64,000 nucleotides of DNA, taken from Liolophura sinensis (lineage: Eukaryota; Mollusca; Polyplacophora; Chitonida; Chitonidae). Every line of letters starts with the position of its first letter. Positions within the stretch are counted from its first letter, which is position 1. Below, piece after piece: positions 41,356 through 52,479 of this stretch. The notes under the pieces are model-generated. The model was not told the DNA's origin. It ran no database searches and saw nothing but the letters and a program-made list of their open reading frames with translations. Position numbers and translations under genes: made by a program. Location: assembly GCF_032854445.1 (NCBI RefSeq), contig NC_088302.1, forward strand, positions 58,260,237-58,324,236, read 5' to 3'.

Positions 41356-44058
41356 ATGTAAGTATCCATCATCAAAGTGTAAAGGTTACAATCCTTGTTA
41401 GAATAGATGTCATTTTCTTGTCATCAGTGTTTTCCTGAAAAGTGGATCAGACAATGCAATGGTGATACGGTTGTGTTTTGCTCTCGCATAATATAGGCCT
41501 ATATGATGCGTTCTCTGGAAAATGCTCTACTAGAGTTTAAATCCTAACCCTTTACATTAAACTTGAACATTTTCAACAGAAAAATGACAGACAACATAAG
41601 TTTTCCACAACTCAATTCAAATCTCAACTCGAAGTGCTCCCTGTAAGGACGCCACGACCGTATTGGGCCTGGGACTGCGATCCAGCAAACAGTTGCTTCA
41701 TATCCAGAACCAGAAGAAACCATCGGTGTTCACAATGTTCGATGGTCGCTGATGCCAAAAATATCTTTTTCTCCACAGACTTGGTCCTATCCAGAACAAT
41801 AAATTACTTTTGTAGTTTGTGTCTAGTGGTTTAGGCCTATATTTACTGTTCACACGGGTTCCCGCAGGTATTTGTTTTTGTGCGTGTGTGTCCTCTCTAT
41901 GGCCACATCGACTGCCCTTCAGCCCCGGCTTCCCTGTGCAGCTCAACTCTTCGGCTGTGGTCTCGACGTGGGCTTTGACTTCCAAAATGACTGTTGTGAA
42001 TGCATAGAGTTTTTCCCGACAGACGAGAGCTTGAGTATAGACATACTCTGCGCGTAAGTTAACCTGTATACGTACATAGTTTTTGAACAATCCTTTTCTG
42101 CTTAGAGACAGCTTAAGTGTAAACATACATAAGGCCGTCTATATTGTCATTTAACCTTTTTCCTCCTTTATCCGTACAAAGTTGTTATTTGGCTAAAGTA
42201 AGAGAGTTTCATGCTGAGCTTCAGTAATTGGCATTCTTCAGTCATTTGCTTACAATAAAAATGTGCTCTAGATTGACAGCTGAAATACTGGTCTTTAAAG
42301 TAGAAGCCTTCTTACAAAGATATTTGAAGTCAATTAACACGGAAGTAGTAATGTTGACCCATACGAGTAAAATTCAGTCATTAAATGAATTCTAGGTATA
42401 AAAAGAAACCAAATGACATGCCCATGTTTAGTACAATCTGAAGCACCAGGTACAGACATGCCGTTTACAACGTCTATCACGTATGAAATATGGACATGCC
42501 ATTTACAGCGTCTTGCACATATGAAGTATGGACATGCCATTTACACCGTCTAACATATATGAAGTATGGACATGCCATTTACAGCGTCTTGCACATATGA
42601 AGTATGGACATGCCATTTACAGCGTCTAACACATACGAAGTATAGACATGACATTTACAGCGTCTAACACATAAGAAGTATAGACATGCCATTTAATGCA
42701 TCTTGCACATATGAAGTATAGACATGACATTTACATTATTGCAGATTATCTGTCTGGATCGGACACGAATACAAAATGTATTTCAGATGCACCTTATTAC
42801 AAAACGGGTTCCTTTGTCGCACAGTATTGCAAAATGTGTATCATTATCGCATATTATAAGACAATGTCTATACTGGTGACACAAGACACGGCGTTGGACA
42901 CGGAATTTGTAGAATTACAGGCCCTCACTGCTAGCCCTGACAATGAACAGTCGACCACATTCCCGTGGCAGTTTACACTGTGTAACCTAGGAAGTCTTCC
43001 ACCAATTCGATGTGCTTATCTGTACGTCACCTGTGGGAAAGTTTTGCGCCACGCAGTCTAGTACTTCCACTTTTCATGACCTCATGGTATAAGTGGAAAA
43101 GTCTTGACTATAACAAGCATTAAATGAATAACTTATTTTGCATGCGATTACAAAATGTACATTTCAGTCGCACACCATTGTGATACTGCCATATTGAGTT
43201 AATATATACAGAATATAAGTTAATCCACTCAACTTGTTCAGAATTTAAGCGGTAAAAATGATATAGCTTTTAAGATACCGCCCAAGACCTAGTCTCCCTG
43301 CAGAGTTATACAACTGTGACCTCATTTGGCCTGAGATTCTCAAGATGGTTAACCGTGAGTTCTAGATACAAGTGATCTTGGCTATTTCACAAGTCATCAT
43401 TATACACAGTGATGTTAATCGATGGTCCTCGGAAACAAAACAAAAGCCATTTTGGAAAAACTGAAGTAATTAGTTAAAAGTCCATTGATGTTTTTCTGGC
43501 TACAGCGCACTAGAAGACACTCCGTCGTGCTGCCCGTGTGCCCAGACTACACTTTCTGCCATATTATCTGCCGGATCACACTCCTCTGGATCACACTCTA
43601 CCGGATCACACTCCTCCGGATCTGCTTCCTTGGGTTACCCGCAAGATAAACTCGATGAGTTGGTGGAAGCATTCGAAGGTCTTCGAATAGTTTTTCGGGT
43701 GGCAAACAATGGGGTGAGGATATTTTCTTTCTATATCGCAACTGCGCGGATCGCCCTGAAAACATAGGCGTAATGCAGTTTCGTCTGCTGGGTTAACGGC
43801 TCTAATCTGAAATTAAGCGCCAATTAAATAAATTTAACAGAAATATTTCTTATGTATAAATTCTTCAATCGCGTCCGTAAGCATCAAGGAGTTGAGAAGT
43901 CTGTCCTCCATTTACCATAACATTTAGTTAGAATTGTTTGTGGGTTTTTTTTTCAGAAAAACGCCGGTAAGCCTCTTCCTGCAGAACTGGAGAGAGAAAG
44001 AACAAAACTTGTCAACAAGGGCCTCAAACTCATTGAGATTCTGGAGCACGAGTGTTAA
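41356..44058 (+). CDS. Secreted cysteine-rich protein, 165 aa, unrecognised; start codon split by an intron
   Basis: The proposed exons join at 41357/41868, 42053/43506 and 43713/43957 and end with TAA at 44056-44058. Coding bases total 498 and all phases agree. The first exon contributes only AT; exon 2 supplies G, making ATG followed by YLFLCVCVLSMATSTA, a good signal peptide. The upstream frame of exon 2 has a stop and no ATG, which supports the split start. The mature protein has nine Cys clustered at 24-73, including CCEC (43-46) and CCPC (70-73), then a GSHS(S/T) pentapeptide repeat (85-99), a helical acidic region (KLDELVEAFEGLRIVF) and a C-terminal Cys. The stop lies one base before another donor-like site, so a 3' untranslated intron is likely. 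No family recognised; an extracellular role is inferred from the signal peptide. Confidence 0.65.
41868..42053 (+). CDS. Secreted protein exon 2: signal peptide and first Cys cluster
   Basis: Acceptor gttcccgcag, donor gtaagt. It ends in phase 2; the split Ala codon is completed by the next exon. Confidence 0.7.
42405..42740. repeat. 38-bp minisatellite in the secreted-protein gene intron
   Basis: About eight units of acatatgaagtatggacatg followed by ccatttacagcgtctaac. It lies within intron 2. Confidence 0.92.
43506..43713 (+). CDS. Secreted protein exon 3: second Cys cluster and GSHS repeat
   Basis: Acceptor ttctggctacag, donor gtgagg. It encodes EDTPSCCPCAQTTL, three 15-bp tandem units (ggatcacactcctct type) and a helical end. 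Phase 0 at the end. Confidence 0.75.
43957..44058 (+). CDS. Secreted protein exon 4: C-terminus
   Basis: Acceptor with a long T tract (ttttttttcag). It encodes a basic and helical tail (ELERERTKLVNKGLKLIEIL) ending in His-Glu-Cys-stop. Confidence 0.75.
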   Translation, partial: KNAGKPLPAELERERTKLVNKGLKLIEILEHEC

Positions 44059-44149
44059 GGTAAGTCATTCGGTATAACGAGAATCTAGCTGATATACATT
44101 AATTCAGCAGAGGTCACGTAATTGTATAATTGTTATCCAACAGCTTATA

Positions 44150-44745
44150 CTGTCACATCGTCGTTTGCGGCATACCGTAGGCTATCCTGTCACATTGTCG
44201 TTTGCGGCACACCGTGGACTATGCTGTCACATCGTCGTTTGTGGCACACTGTAGGTTATACTGACACATCGTGGGTGGCGGCACAAAACAGATACTGCCA
44301 GACCGTAGACTGTGACACACCGCAGATACTGGCAGAGCATGGGTTGCGGCACACCGCCAACACTGGCAGATCGGGGACTGTGACATACCGAAGACGCTGG
44401 CAGAGTGTGGGTTGCGGCCCACCGCAGATACTGACACATCGCGGGTTAAGGCACACCACAGATACTGGCAGATCGTGGGTTAAGGCACACCACAGATACT
44501 GGCAGATCGTGGGTTAAGGCACAGCACTTTCACATCGTGGGTTGCGATACACCTCAGATGCTGGCAGATTGTGGGTTGCGCCACACCGCAGATACGGGCA
44601 GATCGTGGGTTGCGGCACACCGCAGATACTGGCAGATCGTCGGTTACGGGACACCCCAGATACTGGCATATTGTGGGTTGCGGCACACCGCAGATACTGA
44701 CACATCGTGTTTTGCGGTACACTGCAGATACTGGGGCGTGTAACA
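44150..44745. repeat. 34-bp minisatellite, locus 2
   Basis: About sixteen units of gcggcacaccgcagatactg followed by gcagatcgtgggtt. Same family as 20725-21330, with cagatcgtggg rather than cacattgtggc as the commonest variant. It begins about 90 bp after the secreted-protein gene stop. Confidence 0.95.
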
Positions 44746-45235
44746 TCGTACATCACCATGAACCACGTATCTCGGCACATTGAATATATATCTTCTCATC
44801 CAAATAGAAACTCTTCCAAAGGGCGGCCTTTACGAAAACAATATTAATACACACTGAAAATGAATACATGACAATATAGGTTGTCACCAAGGTCACAGGT
44901 AAAAGGCCATAAATTTGACTATTTCATTCAAACAGTGAATTGTTCAAGTTTCAATTATAAAAAATCTTCTGTTAAAGCCAGGAACTCGTTTCAAACTTTT
45001 TTAACTTTAGAAGTTGACGCCGAGGTAATTTTGGAAATATACAATGCCAAGCTGTGTATAATTTCAAAGTTTCTCTTCATCTAGCAATTTTCAGATGGAC
45101 CCGGACCTTCAACTGGACTACAGAAAAACACGTAACACCGGAACAGTAATACTATTCATAGCTATACAAGTGGAAAAAAGTACCAAGTTGTACCAGAAAA
45201 TGTGAATACATGCACCTAAAATAAAAGAATATATG
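44746..45235. repeat. Dispersed segment, copy 2 (partner 21331-21830)
   Basis: Shares gtacatcaccatgaacca, tatatatcttctcatccaaa, atttcattcaaacagtgaat and accagaaaatgtgaata...aataaaag with copy 1, with indels between the blocks. It ends near an aataaaa signal. Confidence 0.7.
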
Positions 45236-45469
45236 AAGCTATGTGTTATGTTTATCTTTACTTTTTCTTGTCTGCACAGCAGAAACGCAAAGGATATTTC
45301 ACTCTGTTTCTGCGTTTACAAAGTACCTAGCATAACATATTTCTACAGCTCGACGAATGAGGTGTATGGTTAATGTAATAATATACATACTTAAAGAGAA
45401 GTTTTTAAATTTCAAATGTGATCCCGATTTAGGTTATTGATACACACTAAATTTCTACAGTGCTATTTT

Positions 45470-45725
45470 GCTCCTATTATTTATTTCATTGGTGTTTTAC
45501 GCCGTGCTCAAGAATATTTCACTTATTTCGAATATTCGGTCAGCATTATGGTGGGAAGAAACAGGGCGGGAACAGCCTGTGGGAAACCCAAGGCAAACAT
45601 ACCCACGTACAGACGTAGAGGAAGCTAGCATGGGCTGAACTTGAACTCACAGCGACCGCACTGGTGGGCGGCTCCTAGGCCAATGCGACCTGCTAGCGTG
45701 TTAACCCCTGAGTGACGTTTAGAAA
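45470..45725 (-). repeat. SINE-A copy, near full length
   Basis: Reverse orientation. The tail tatttatttcattggtgttt is at 45477, the body passes through cagcattatggtggg and gacttgaactcacagcg-like (gaacttgaactcacagcgac), and the tRNA-like head ends near ttaacccctgagtgacg. Confidence 0.8.
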
Positions 45726-46030
45726 TTGCTTTCAAGTGAAACATCTCGCACTAATTGCTGATAGACTGAATCAATGAATGATTATGGTTAAACGCCATGT
45801 CGGCAATATCTCAGCCATATCGTGGCGAGAACATGTTTATACCAGGAAACAGTGAATGCAAAAAAAGAAGCAAAAAAGACCAACATGGTTGAAAACAGTT
45901 AAAAGAACCAGTGCTCGTTAAAACTCGAAAACCACAAGATGTTTCAGAATAGATAGTCTAGAAATGTGTATACAAAATGTACAATATATATATGGAAAGA
46001 ATCATATTTTGTAATATAGGCCAATGGCCC

Positions 46031-47334
46031 TCACATGTTTTGTGATAGTATCGCCAGTAATGCTGTCAAATAAATTGAATATAGTATTGGCTGTGTAGAA
46101 CCCTGGGCCCTCTGGGCGCGCCCAAACGAACCATATGACAAGGTCGGGAGAATTGCCCTGGCCTCGGCAGAAAAGATTGAAAAAGAGGATGGAAGAGGTA
46201 GACAAGAGACTCGGTGTTCCAAGGCAACTCTGGCCCCATCCTTTGAACCATCAGTGTATATAAATATATAACCCGCATCCTGGTGAGGTTCTAAAGCACC
46301 AAGGCTGAGCCTCAAACCTTGGTGATGGACAGGATCCAACATTTTTAGGTACGATTTTCTAGCGGAACCGTAAATGATGGACGTATGCTTCAATTTAAAT
46401 CTCTCCGGAGAATGATATGGATTTAATAAAATAAACCGGTCAGCACCCCCAATCGATGCTAGGCACGACCTTAATTATATCGAGAGCCTTTGTACATTTA
46501 GCTTCAAGCATTTTTATATGAGGTATAAAAGATAGCTTACTATCAAATATTATACCTAAAAATTTTGTTTCTCCAACACATTTAATCTGTTCACCATAAA
46601 AATTGAGCTCAGGGTCAAGATGAAGTTTCCGTTTATTACAAAAATGCATACCGACGGTTTTAGACGTTGAAAATCTAAAACCGTTTTCAGTTGCCCATTT
46701 CTCGATTTTATTTAGTCATTCTGCAACTGACGTTCAATATTATTCAAATTTAGCTCGGTAGTATATATGGAAATCGTCAACATATAAAGAACCCTCTGTG
46801 CCCGATGTTAAGGTTTTTTAACCGTTTTATTTTAATGCTAAACAGAGTTGGTGATAAAATACTGCTCTGTTCATATGAGTCGGAAAGAGAAGACCTCAAC
46901 CGAACCTTAAACTGACGAGCAGATAAAAATTCAGATATAAATATCGATAATCCACCTTTAAAACCCATGCCAGAAAAGTCTTCTAAAGTTCCATATATCC
47001 ATGTGGTGTCATTGGCTTTTTCAAAATCGAAAAATATCATCACCACATGTTCATTATTTATAAAACCATCACGAATAAAAGTTTCAAATAGAGTTAGGTG
47101 ATTCATAGTAGATCGGCCTTGACGAAAACCACATTGTATACCAGATATTAACATGTTTGCTTTCAAAAACCAAACAAGTCTATCATTAATCATCCGTTCC
47201 ATAGTCTTACAGACACAGCAGGTAAGATGTCTGGGACGATAATTAGACGGATCAGTATGATCCTTACCCGGTTTGGGAACCGGAATAATATACGCCTCCC
47301 TCCATGACGGTGGAAAATTACCAGTTATCCAAAT
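46031..47334 (-). pseudogene. LINE-B reverse transcriptase and RNase H remnants
   Basis: The minus-strand frame contains the RT blocks NFPPSWREAYIIPVPKPGKD, PRHLTCCVCKTMERMINDRL, CGFRQGRSTMNHL and FFDFEKANDTTW, then HLDPELNFYGEQIK. A later frame (46393-46031) contains the RNase H start YIFIYTDGSKDG. The Pro-Gln-Gly / YxDD segment is deleted or shifted (about 46780-46870). Confidence 0.85.
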
Positions 47335-47362
47335 GAAGAGATTAAATTCAAAAACAGATATA
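47335..47362 (+). repeat. Left imperfect inverted repeat of DUF7869-type transposon
   Basis: gaagagattaaattcaaaa then cagatatat. Pairs with 50204-50231. Confidence 0.8.
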
Positions 47363-47888
47363 TCCATTTCTTTTGTTTTGAGTAAAATCAAGGTTTTTTC
47401 TCTGATGAACTCTTTTTCAAATAACCCAATGAACTTTACATTATCTAATAATTAGACAAAATTCAAACAAACTGGTATTGTAATTTAAAATGTTTCATTT
47501 AATGGAGCAGATAATTAGAATCAATAAAATTAACTTTAGGCACAAAAACAGATATACGCCACTTTTGGCGCAAAAGCAGACAAATCCTGCACTGTATTTT
47601 CGTAAAATGAAATGATTTCTTCTCGCAAATTATAGCGATCTTTGATGTAAGACATTGTTGTTTTGTTCCTCTTTACTTTATTTTGTTCCATAATGTTACC
47701 ATAACATAACATTAAATCAGAAGTTTCAATGAACGAGACATTTTGCGTGTGACAACCATAATTTTAACAGAAAGGAACATTGTGGTGAACGACTTTGTTC
47801 TTTGCTACTGATACCGATGATTCCAAGCACCTTGACAGGTTCTCAGGGGTCAAACCTGAATATCAGACCAGTAATAGAAGCACACTGT

Positions 47889-49949
47889 TTATTCACTGTC
47901 ACTGTGCCCTGCGGCAAGTTGCACGCCATCATCTTGTAACAAACCTTCATAGAAGTCCTTCACGTTCCTGTGAGCACCCATTTCCTCCAACAAAGAAAGA
48001 ACATCCGTTTTCTTGTTGGTGTTGACACAGTTAACCATAGGTAAATCCAGAGGATTGAAGCTTGTCCATTTCTTCCCTTTTTTCAGGAGTGAGTGGTAGC
48101 AATATTCTCCAGCGTAGTTGGTGCGAAATCCGAGCTGGTCGCCAGAGATAAGAACAGATCTGGCCTCACTAAGTTTGAAAGAACGCGTTTGCTTCACATA
48201 TTTCTTGACTTCACTTTTGAAATCAACAGCAGCCCAGTCTTCGCCATAAACATGGACACGACCATGGTTTCTCAACTCACTGATATACTCGCCAGGGAGA
48301 GAGATTGTGTCAATTTTCCGAAGTTTTTGTTCAATGCGACCAAACACGCGGTCAGCGGGTAGAAAGCTGTGGCCTCGAATGGGGAAATAGTATTCAATGT
48401 TCATTTGGGGCTGCTGTTGTTTTCTTAAAGCAAAGAGCATTGACAGTAAATTTATATTCTTGTTTTGTCCATAGCAAGAATCACTGAAGAGGCGCAAGAG
48501 TGTACACTCATCAAGGTCTCTGTTGATGACGGTTGTAAAATAATGTCTGAGAGCTGAGGAAATCATGTTGGAATCTTTCCTGTTCTGGTCCTCTCTCCAT
48601 ACAAAGAGGTCAATGTCATCCGTAGATTGCCTCTGCTTGCTGCCATGATGTCTGACCACTCCAAACACATACAGATATAACTGCCTGGAGTAGTATGCTT
48701 GGCCGACTGGTGTCTTAGGAAGTACCAAATTCTCCATAACATCAAAACAGATCGTGATGTCTTCAGCTACTTCATTGAGAATGTCGTAGAAACGCCTGCC
48801 TCGCCGACGGTGCAACATGAACATAGTGGCTTCCCTCTGTTTTTCTTGGTCAGTTAAGTCAGGATCCTTTAATTTCATCTTGAACTTAGTACATGTGGCG
48901 CACACATCTTTCACAGGTGTTCCAAATCCGAGGTTGAAATCGTAGCAAAAGATACTGTAATACAGTGAAAAAGTAACCTGAGCATGATTTTGTTCAAGGA
49001 ACAGTTTGTGCATTTTTGAAATGCTGAGATCACTGGGGAGATACTTTCTTCCAGGAGCGCCTCGTCTAGCATAGTGGCTTGCCCGGCATGTAAATGATGT
49101 AATGTGGTTCTTTATCAGCTGCTTTTGTTGTTCTCGTTCTTCATTGACACGTTTTCCACCGCGGAGTTCTGGCATGGGCGTTCCTTTCTCTAACCAGTAC
49201 TGAGAAATGTTGCTCAACCGGTCTTTGCGTACACCTGAAAAGAGTCATGAATGGAAAACCAGATTTAAGCAAAATCAGTTTTAATCGATAATCTTTCAGC
49301 TGTTCCGTAACTAGCCATCCACACCCAAACAACATCGGGTTAGTTTGTGGCCCTTGTCCGTTAATTCAAACTCTCCTTATTCATACAGTTAAAACGCCAT
49401 TCAAATACAGAGGAGCCAAAATAGCCTGATATTTAGATTTCGTGAAAAACCTATGCCACACTATGACAAAATACCTGGAAGCAATTAATTTCACTTACCA
49501 AAGATACTCATGAACGTCTCCTTGCAAACAGGTTTTTTTTCCTGGGCTTCATTCACAATGAAATATTTGACTGAAGTGGTCCGTTGTCTTTTACGGCGGT
49601 CGTCTTTCACTCGGGACCTTTTTGCCTTGTTGATGTTCATGTAGGAAAGCAAAATTGCATCCTGTTTGGTCTTGACAGTTGTGCTATAGAATCTATCTGC
49701 ACAGAAAACTACCTCACCAGGCTGTAGGGTTCCACCGAGACACCAGTTTTCGTTATGGTCACAAGAAACGTGAGGAACATGTCCATCGCCACCATAGAGC
49801 TTACGCTTATTTTCAACCCTTTTGGTACCGTCCTTCCTCACTCGACGCTTTCTTCCAACTGGTGACGTTACTACCCGTTCGTCAAGGCTGTCAAAATCAT
49901 TCATATTTGCGCAAAATATCGATGTGTTGTCAAAACAAGCAGACAGCAT
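47889..49949 (-). CDS. DUF7869-like DDE transposase, 2 exons, 598 aa, intact
   Basis: Minus strand. Exon 1 is 49949-49499 and exon 2 is 49234-47889. Donor gtaagtg and acceptor cttttcag are both good, and the join (451 + 1346 bases) keeps one open frame of 598 residues. Exon 1 is basic (GRKRRVRKDGTKRVENKRK, KRSRVKDDRRKRQRTTS) and ends CKETFMSIFG, continuing after splicing into VRKDRLSNISQYWLEKG. Exon 2 has a Cys pair (CATC, 262/265), Asp315 in ICFDVMENLVLPKTP, Asp402 in LFSDSCYGQNKN, and Asp445/Glu452 in RGHSFLPADRVFGRIE. This Asp, Asp, Asp/Glu pattern with the GQNKN and GHSFLP motifs is what I recall of DUF7869 proteins, an RNase H-fold family suspected to be transposases. Activity as the transposase of this element is inferred from its position between inverted repeats. 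Confidence 0.8.
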
Positions 49950-50203
49950 TCACTCCACCGGAAGTGGATAACCGGCCTTCCCGCAAATCGACGAAAGGCG
50001 GTCACTGATTGGTTAATCTGGATATATCGGATTTTGTGGTGAAAGTGGAATGGCGGATATCGGCTTTTGAACTAAACCCGAACCTATCAGTCTGATTAGC
50101 ATGGCATATATCGTTTTTTGCCGCAAAAATAGATAGCTTGGTCTGAAGCGGTTACTATGTAGTGTTGATTTTTATAGGTTGCTCGATTTTCGCAAAAATG
50201 GCG

Positions 50204-50231
50204 TTTATCGGCTTTTGAACTTAAGCTCTTC
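50204..50231 (-). repeat. Right imperfect inverted repeat of DUF7869-type transposon
   Basis: Read on the minus strand: gaagagcttaagttcaaaag then ccgataaa. Followed on the + strand by aaat. Confidence 0.8.
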
Positions 50232-50340
50232 AAATATTATTAAGTAAGTCCAAGAGATTCTCGAGTGGCTCATGCGGTAAATGGTTCAGAAACTTATAAT
50301 ATACGTTACTAGGGCCACAAGTTCATTGATATTAAAAAAA

Positions 50341-50705
50341 CGAGTGAGTGAGTGAGTGCTTGGGGTTTAACTTCGTACTCAACAATTTTTCAGTCATATG
50401 ACGACGAAGGAATCCTTAGGGTGCATGTACGTGTAAGGTGCCTCCTTGTTGCAGGACGGATTTCCACCGCTCTTGTGTTTAGTGCTGCTTCACTGTGACA
50501 ACTTACCGAAGGCAAGTAAGCCGTCCCTACCCTAGTATACTGATACGGGTCAACCAGTCGTTGCAATATCCCCTTCATGCTGAACGCCAAGCGAGGAAGT
50601 TACAACTTCCTTTTTTAAAGTCTTAGGTGTGACTCGATCAAGGATTGATCCTGGAACTACCAGTCCTGAAGCGGACGCTCTACCAATTGTGCTATCCGGG
50701 CCGGT
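50341..50705 (-). repeat. SINE-B, full length, in LINE copy B
   Basis: Read on the minus strand: tRNA-like head ccggcccggatagcac, A box-like tagcacaattggtagagcg, a diverged B box (ggatcaatccttgatcg region), a body with gcaacgactggttgaccc, and a 3' end tgaaaaattgttgagtacga followed by an (actc)n tail. The target duplication ttaaaaaaa is at 50332-50340 and 50706-50714. Confidence 0.85.
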
Positions 50706-50924
50706 TTAAAAAAAGACGATTATAATCTTCTAAGTTTTGAGAAGAAAAGAGCAATTTAAATTTCTCCTTCTGGTTTTTAATATGTTGGAATTCTGAAGTA
50801 TAATTCTCAGAAGAAATTGTATTAGCTAGTTTATCAGGAAAATCAGATGAGGAAGTTAATACATGTATATTATCTCCATCTTTCAAATATTGGACGTTCG
50901 CTTTATTTTATTATTAAGTGTTTT

Positions 50925-51010
50925 TATTTATTTGATTGGTGTTTTACGCCGTACTCAAGGATATTTCACTTATACGACGGCAGCCAGCTTTATGGTGTGT
51001 GGAAACCTGG
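50925..51010 (-). repeat. SINE-A 3' fragment in LINE copy B
   Basis: tttatttgattggtgtttta, cgccgtactcaaggatattt and the first part of the body, in the reverse sense. Copy A shows the LINE sequence continuing uninterrupted at the same place. Confidence 0.8.
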
Positions 51011-51249
51011 CATAGGTGTTTTTGTTGTAATGCCTGAAACAAAGCTCCACCAAAAAGCTCGTCCCTTGGACTTGAGTAATCGGCGGGCCTTAGCTCTAAA
51101 ATAATTTATTAATTTAAATTATCAGTAGGACAATGGTTAAAACTGCGCGCAGCCTTTTTACGGCCTTTTATGGATTTACGACAGTCATTATCACACCAGG
51201 GTTTACTTTTGGATTTGTCGAGGCCTTAGATATAGTTCTTTTGGCAGCT

Positions 51250-51600
51250 GGTTGAAAAAGTTAATTAGATGTAAATAGGTATTACAATCATCATTAAAAT
51301 CATACAGTTCCTCCTTAAATAAAAAGAGTCCTCCACTATTTTTCCCTTATTATTTTTTTTGTTACAGCCCAATATGGGGTTATGGGATTTTAAATTCTCC
51401 ATTATTATAAACGGTTTAGATAATGGTTCTTTTAAATTATGCAGCTCGGAAGCAGACAATGGAGAATGTGGAGGAATATAAACCGAACACAAAGTGATTG
51501 TTTCACAGGGCGTAACACGAATGGCCACAGCCTGAAGCTCTGTATTCAGAGCAACAGAACTGTGAATAATATTGTTATTTATGAAGATAGTGGAGCCGCC
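51250..51600 (-). pseudogene. LINE-B endonuclease domain remnant
   Basis: The minus-strand frame has MAIRVTPCETITLCSVYIPP and LSASELHNLKEPLSKPFIIM, aligned with copy A. The GDFN metal-binding block has become MENLKSHN and the frame is deleted downstream. Confidence 0.8.
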
Positions 51601-52479
51601 GCCGCCAGCTCGCTCTTCTTCGTTGCAATAGATACTACAAAGTGAGTAATTTTAAGAGTTATTTTATCTTTGTCAGGTGTCTTCAGGTGAGTTTCATGAA
51701 GACAAAGGGGAAAAGGATTTATTTATTGAACTAGCTGTGTTATTCCAATAAAATTTGCCCTAAGACCTCGACAATTCCATTGTATAGTTTTTGTCATATA
51801 CAGACATTATGAAGGGAGTCGTATAGGGGATTTATCTATTTGCGCCAAGGCCAACCTTTCTTGGGAGATGTGCTGTTAGATCTCCCAGGTGCGGGTGATG
51901 TATCCATCACATCCATATCTGGTTGTGAAGGATCAACGTCCTCCAAAGATCCAAACTTATTATATGTTTGAACTGGATCCTTAATGGCCTTAGACGGGCG
52001 GTCTTAATGTCCAGTAGGTTTACAATTCTGAATAAGATCTTTTTTGTGCTTGATTTATTTTTATGGGCAGGAGCAGGTGTGCTGTTATGGTTCTATCCTC
52101 CAGTATCGGGTTTGATTGTCTGCGTAGAGCAAGACGAAGTCGTAGTCAAGTCCAACTAATACTGGTACAGTTATTGTTTTAGGTTTATCATCACCAATGG
52201 GCCAAGATAAAGATGTTAAAAGTGCCGACACCTGTGGACGCTCTCTTGACGACAATGGCGAATGGAATTTTCAGGGGAGTGCTCGAGGTAGAGATCACGT
52301 GGCGTTCATCGTGATAGCTTCTATTATGTTGTACTTTTACGGTAATGATCTGTTTCTTTTCATTACGGCTCATTACCGCCTCAAAGCGTAGTCCCGCAAA
52401 CGAAATTTGAAAAATAGGATTTGTTCTCTAAAGAGTGATATTACGAAGGAATATAGGACCACGAAGAAGCAAGACGTGG

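Larger units (their letters stand above)
47335..50231 (-). mobile_element. DNA transposon with DUF7869-like DDE protein, 2.9 kb
   Basis: Inserted in LINE copy B with the target duplication aaat (47331-47334 and 50232-50235); the uninterrupted site is visible in copy A as ccaaatatcatt. The ends are imperfect inverted repeats: the left begins gaagagattaaattcaaaa, and the right read backwards begins gaagagcttaagttcaaaa, with similarity extending about 28 bp. Several subterminal motifs of the type gatatcggcttttgaac and cgcaaaaatagat/ggcgcaaaagcagac recur at both ends. A single spliced gene on the minus strand fills the interior. Complete ends and an unbroken gene suggest a young insertion. I cannot match the end structure and 4-bp duplication to a named transposon superfamily. 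Confidence 0.85.

Noticed and set aside
42696-43061. 121-codon + strand frame
   Set aside because: It lies within the intron between secreted-protein exons 2 and 3, begins in the 38-bp array and has no protein-like pattern beyond it.
47889-49949. A host gene lying by chance inside a LINE
   Set aside because: Inverted repeats and a target duplication bound it exactly, and the LINE is colinear without it, so it is transposon cargo.
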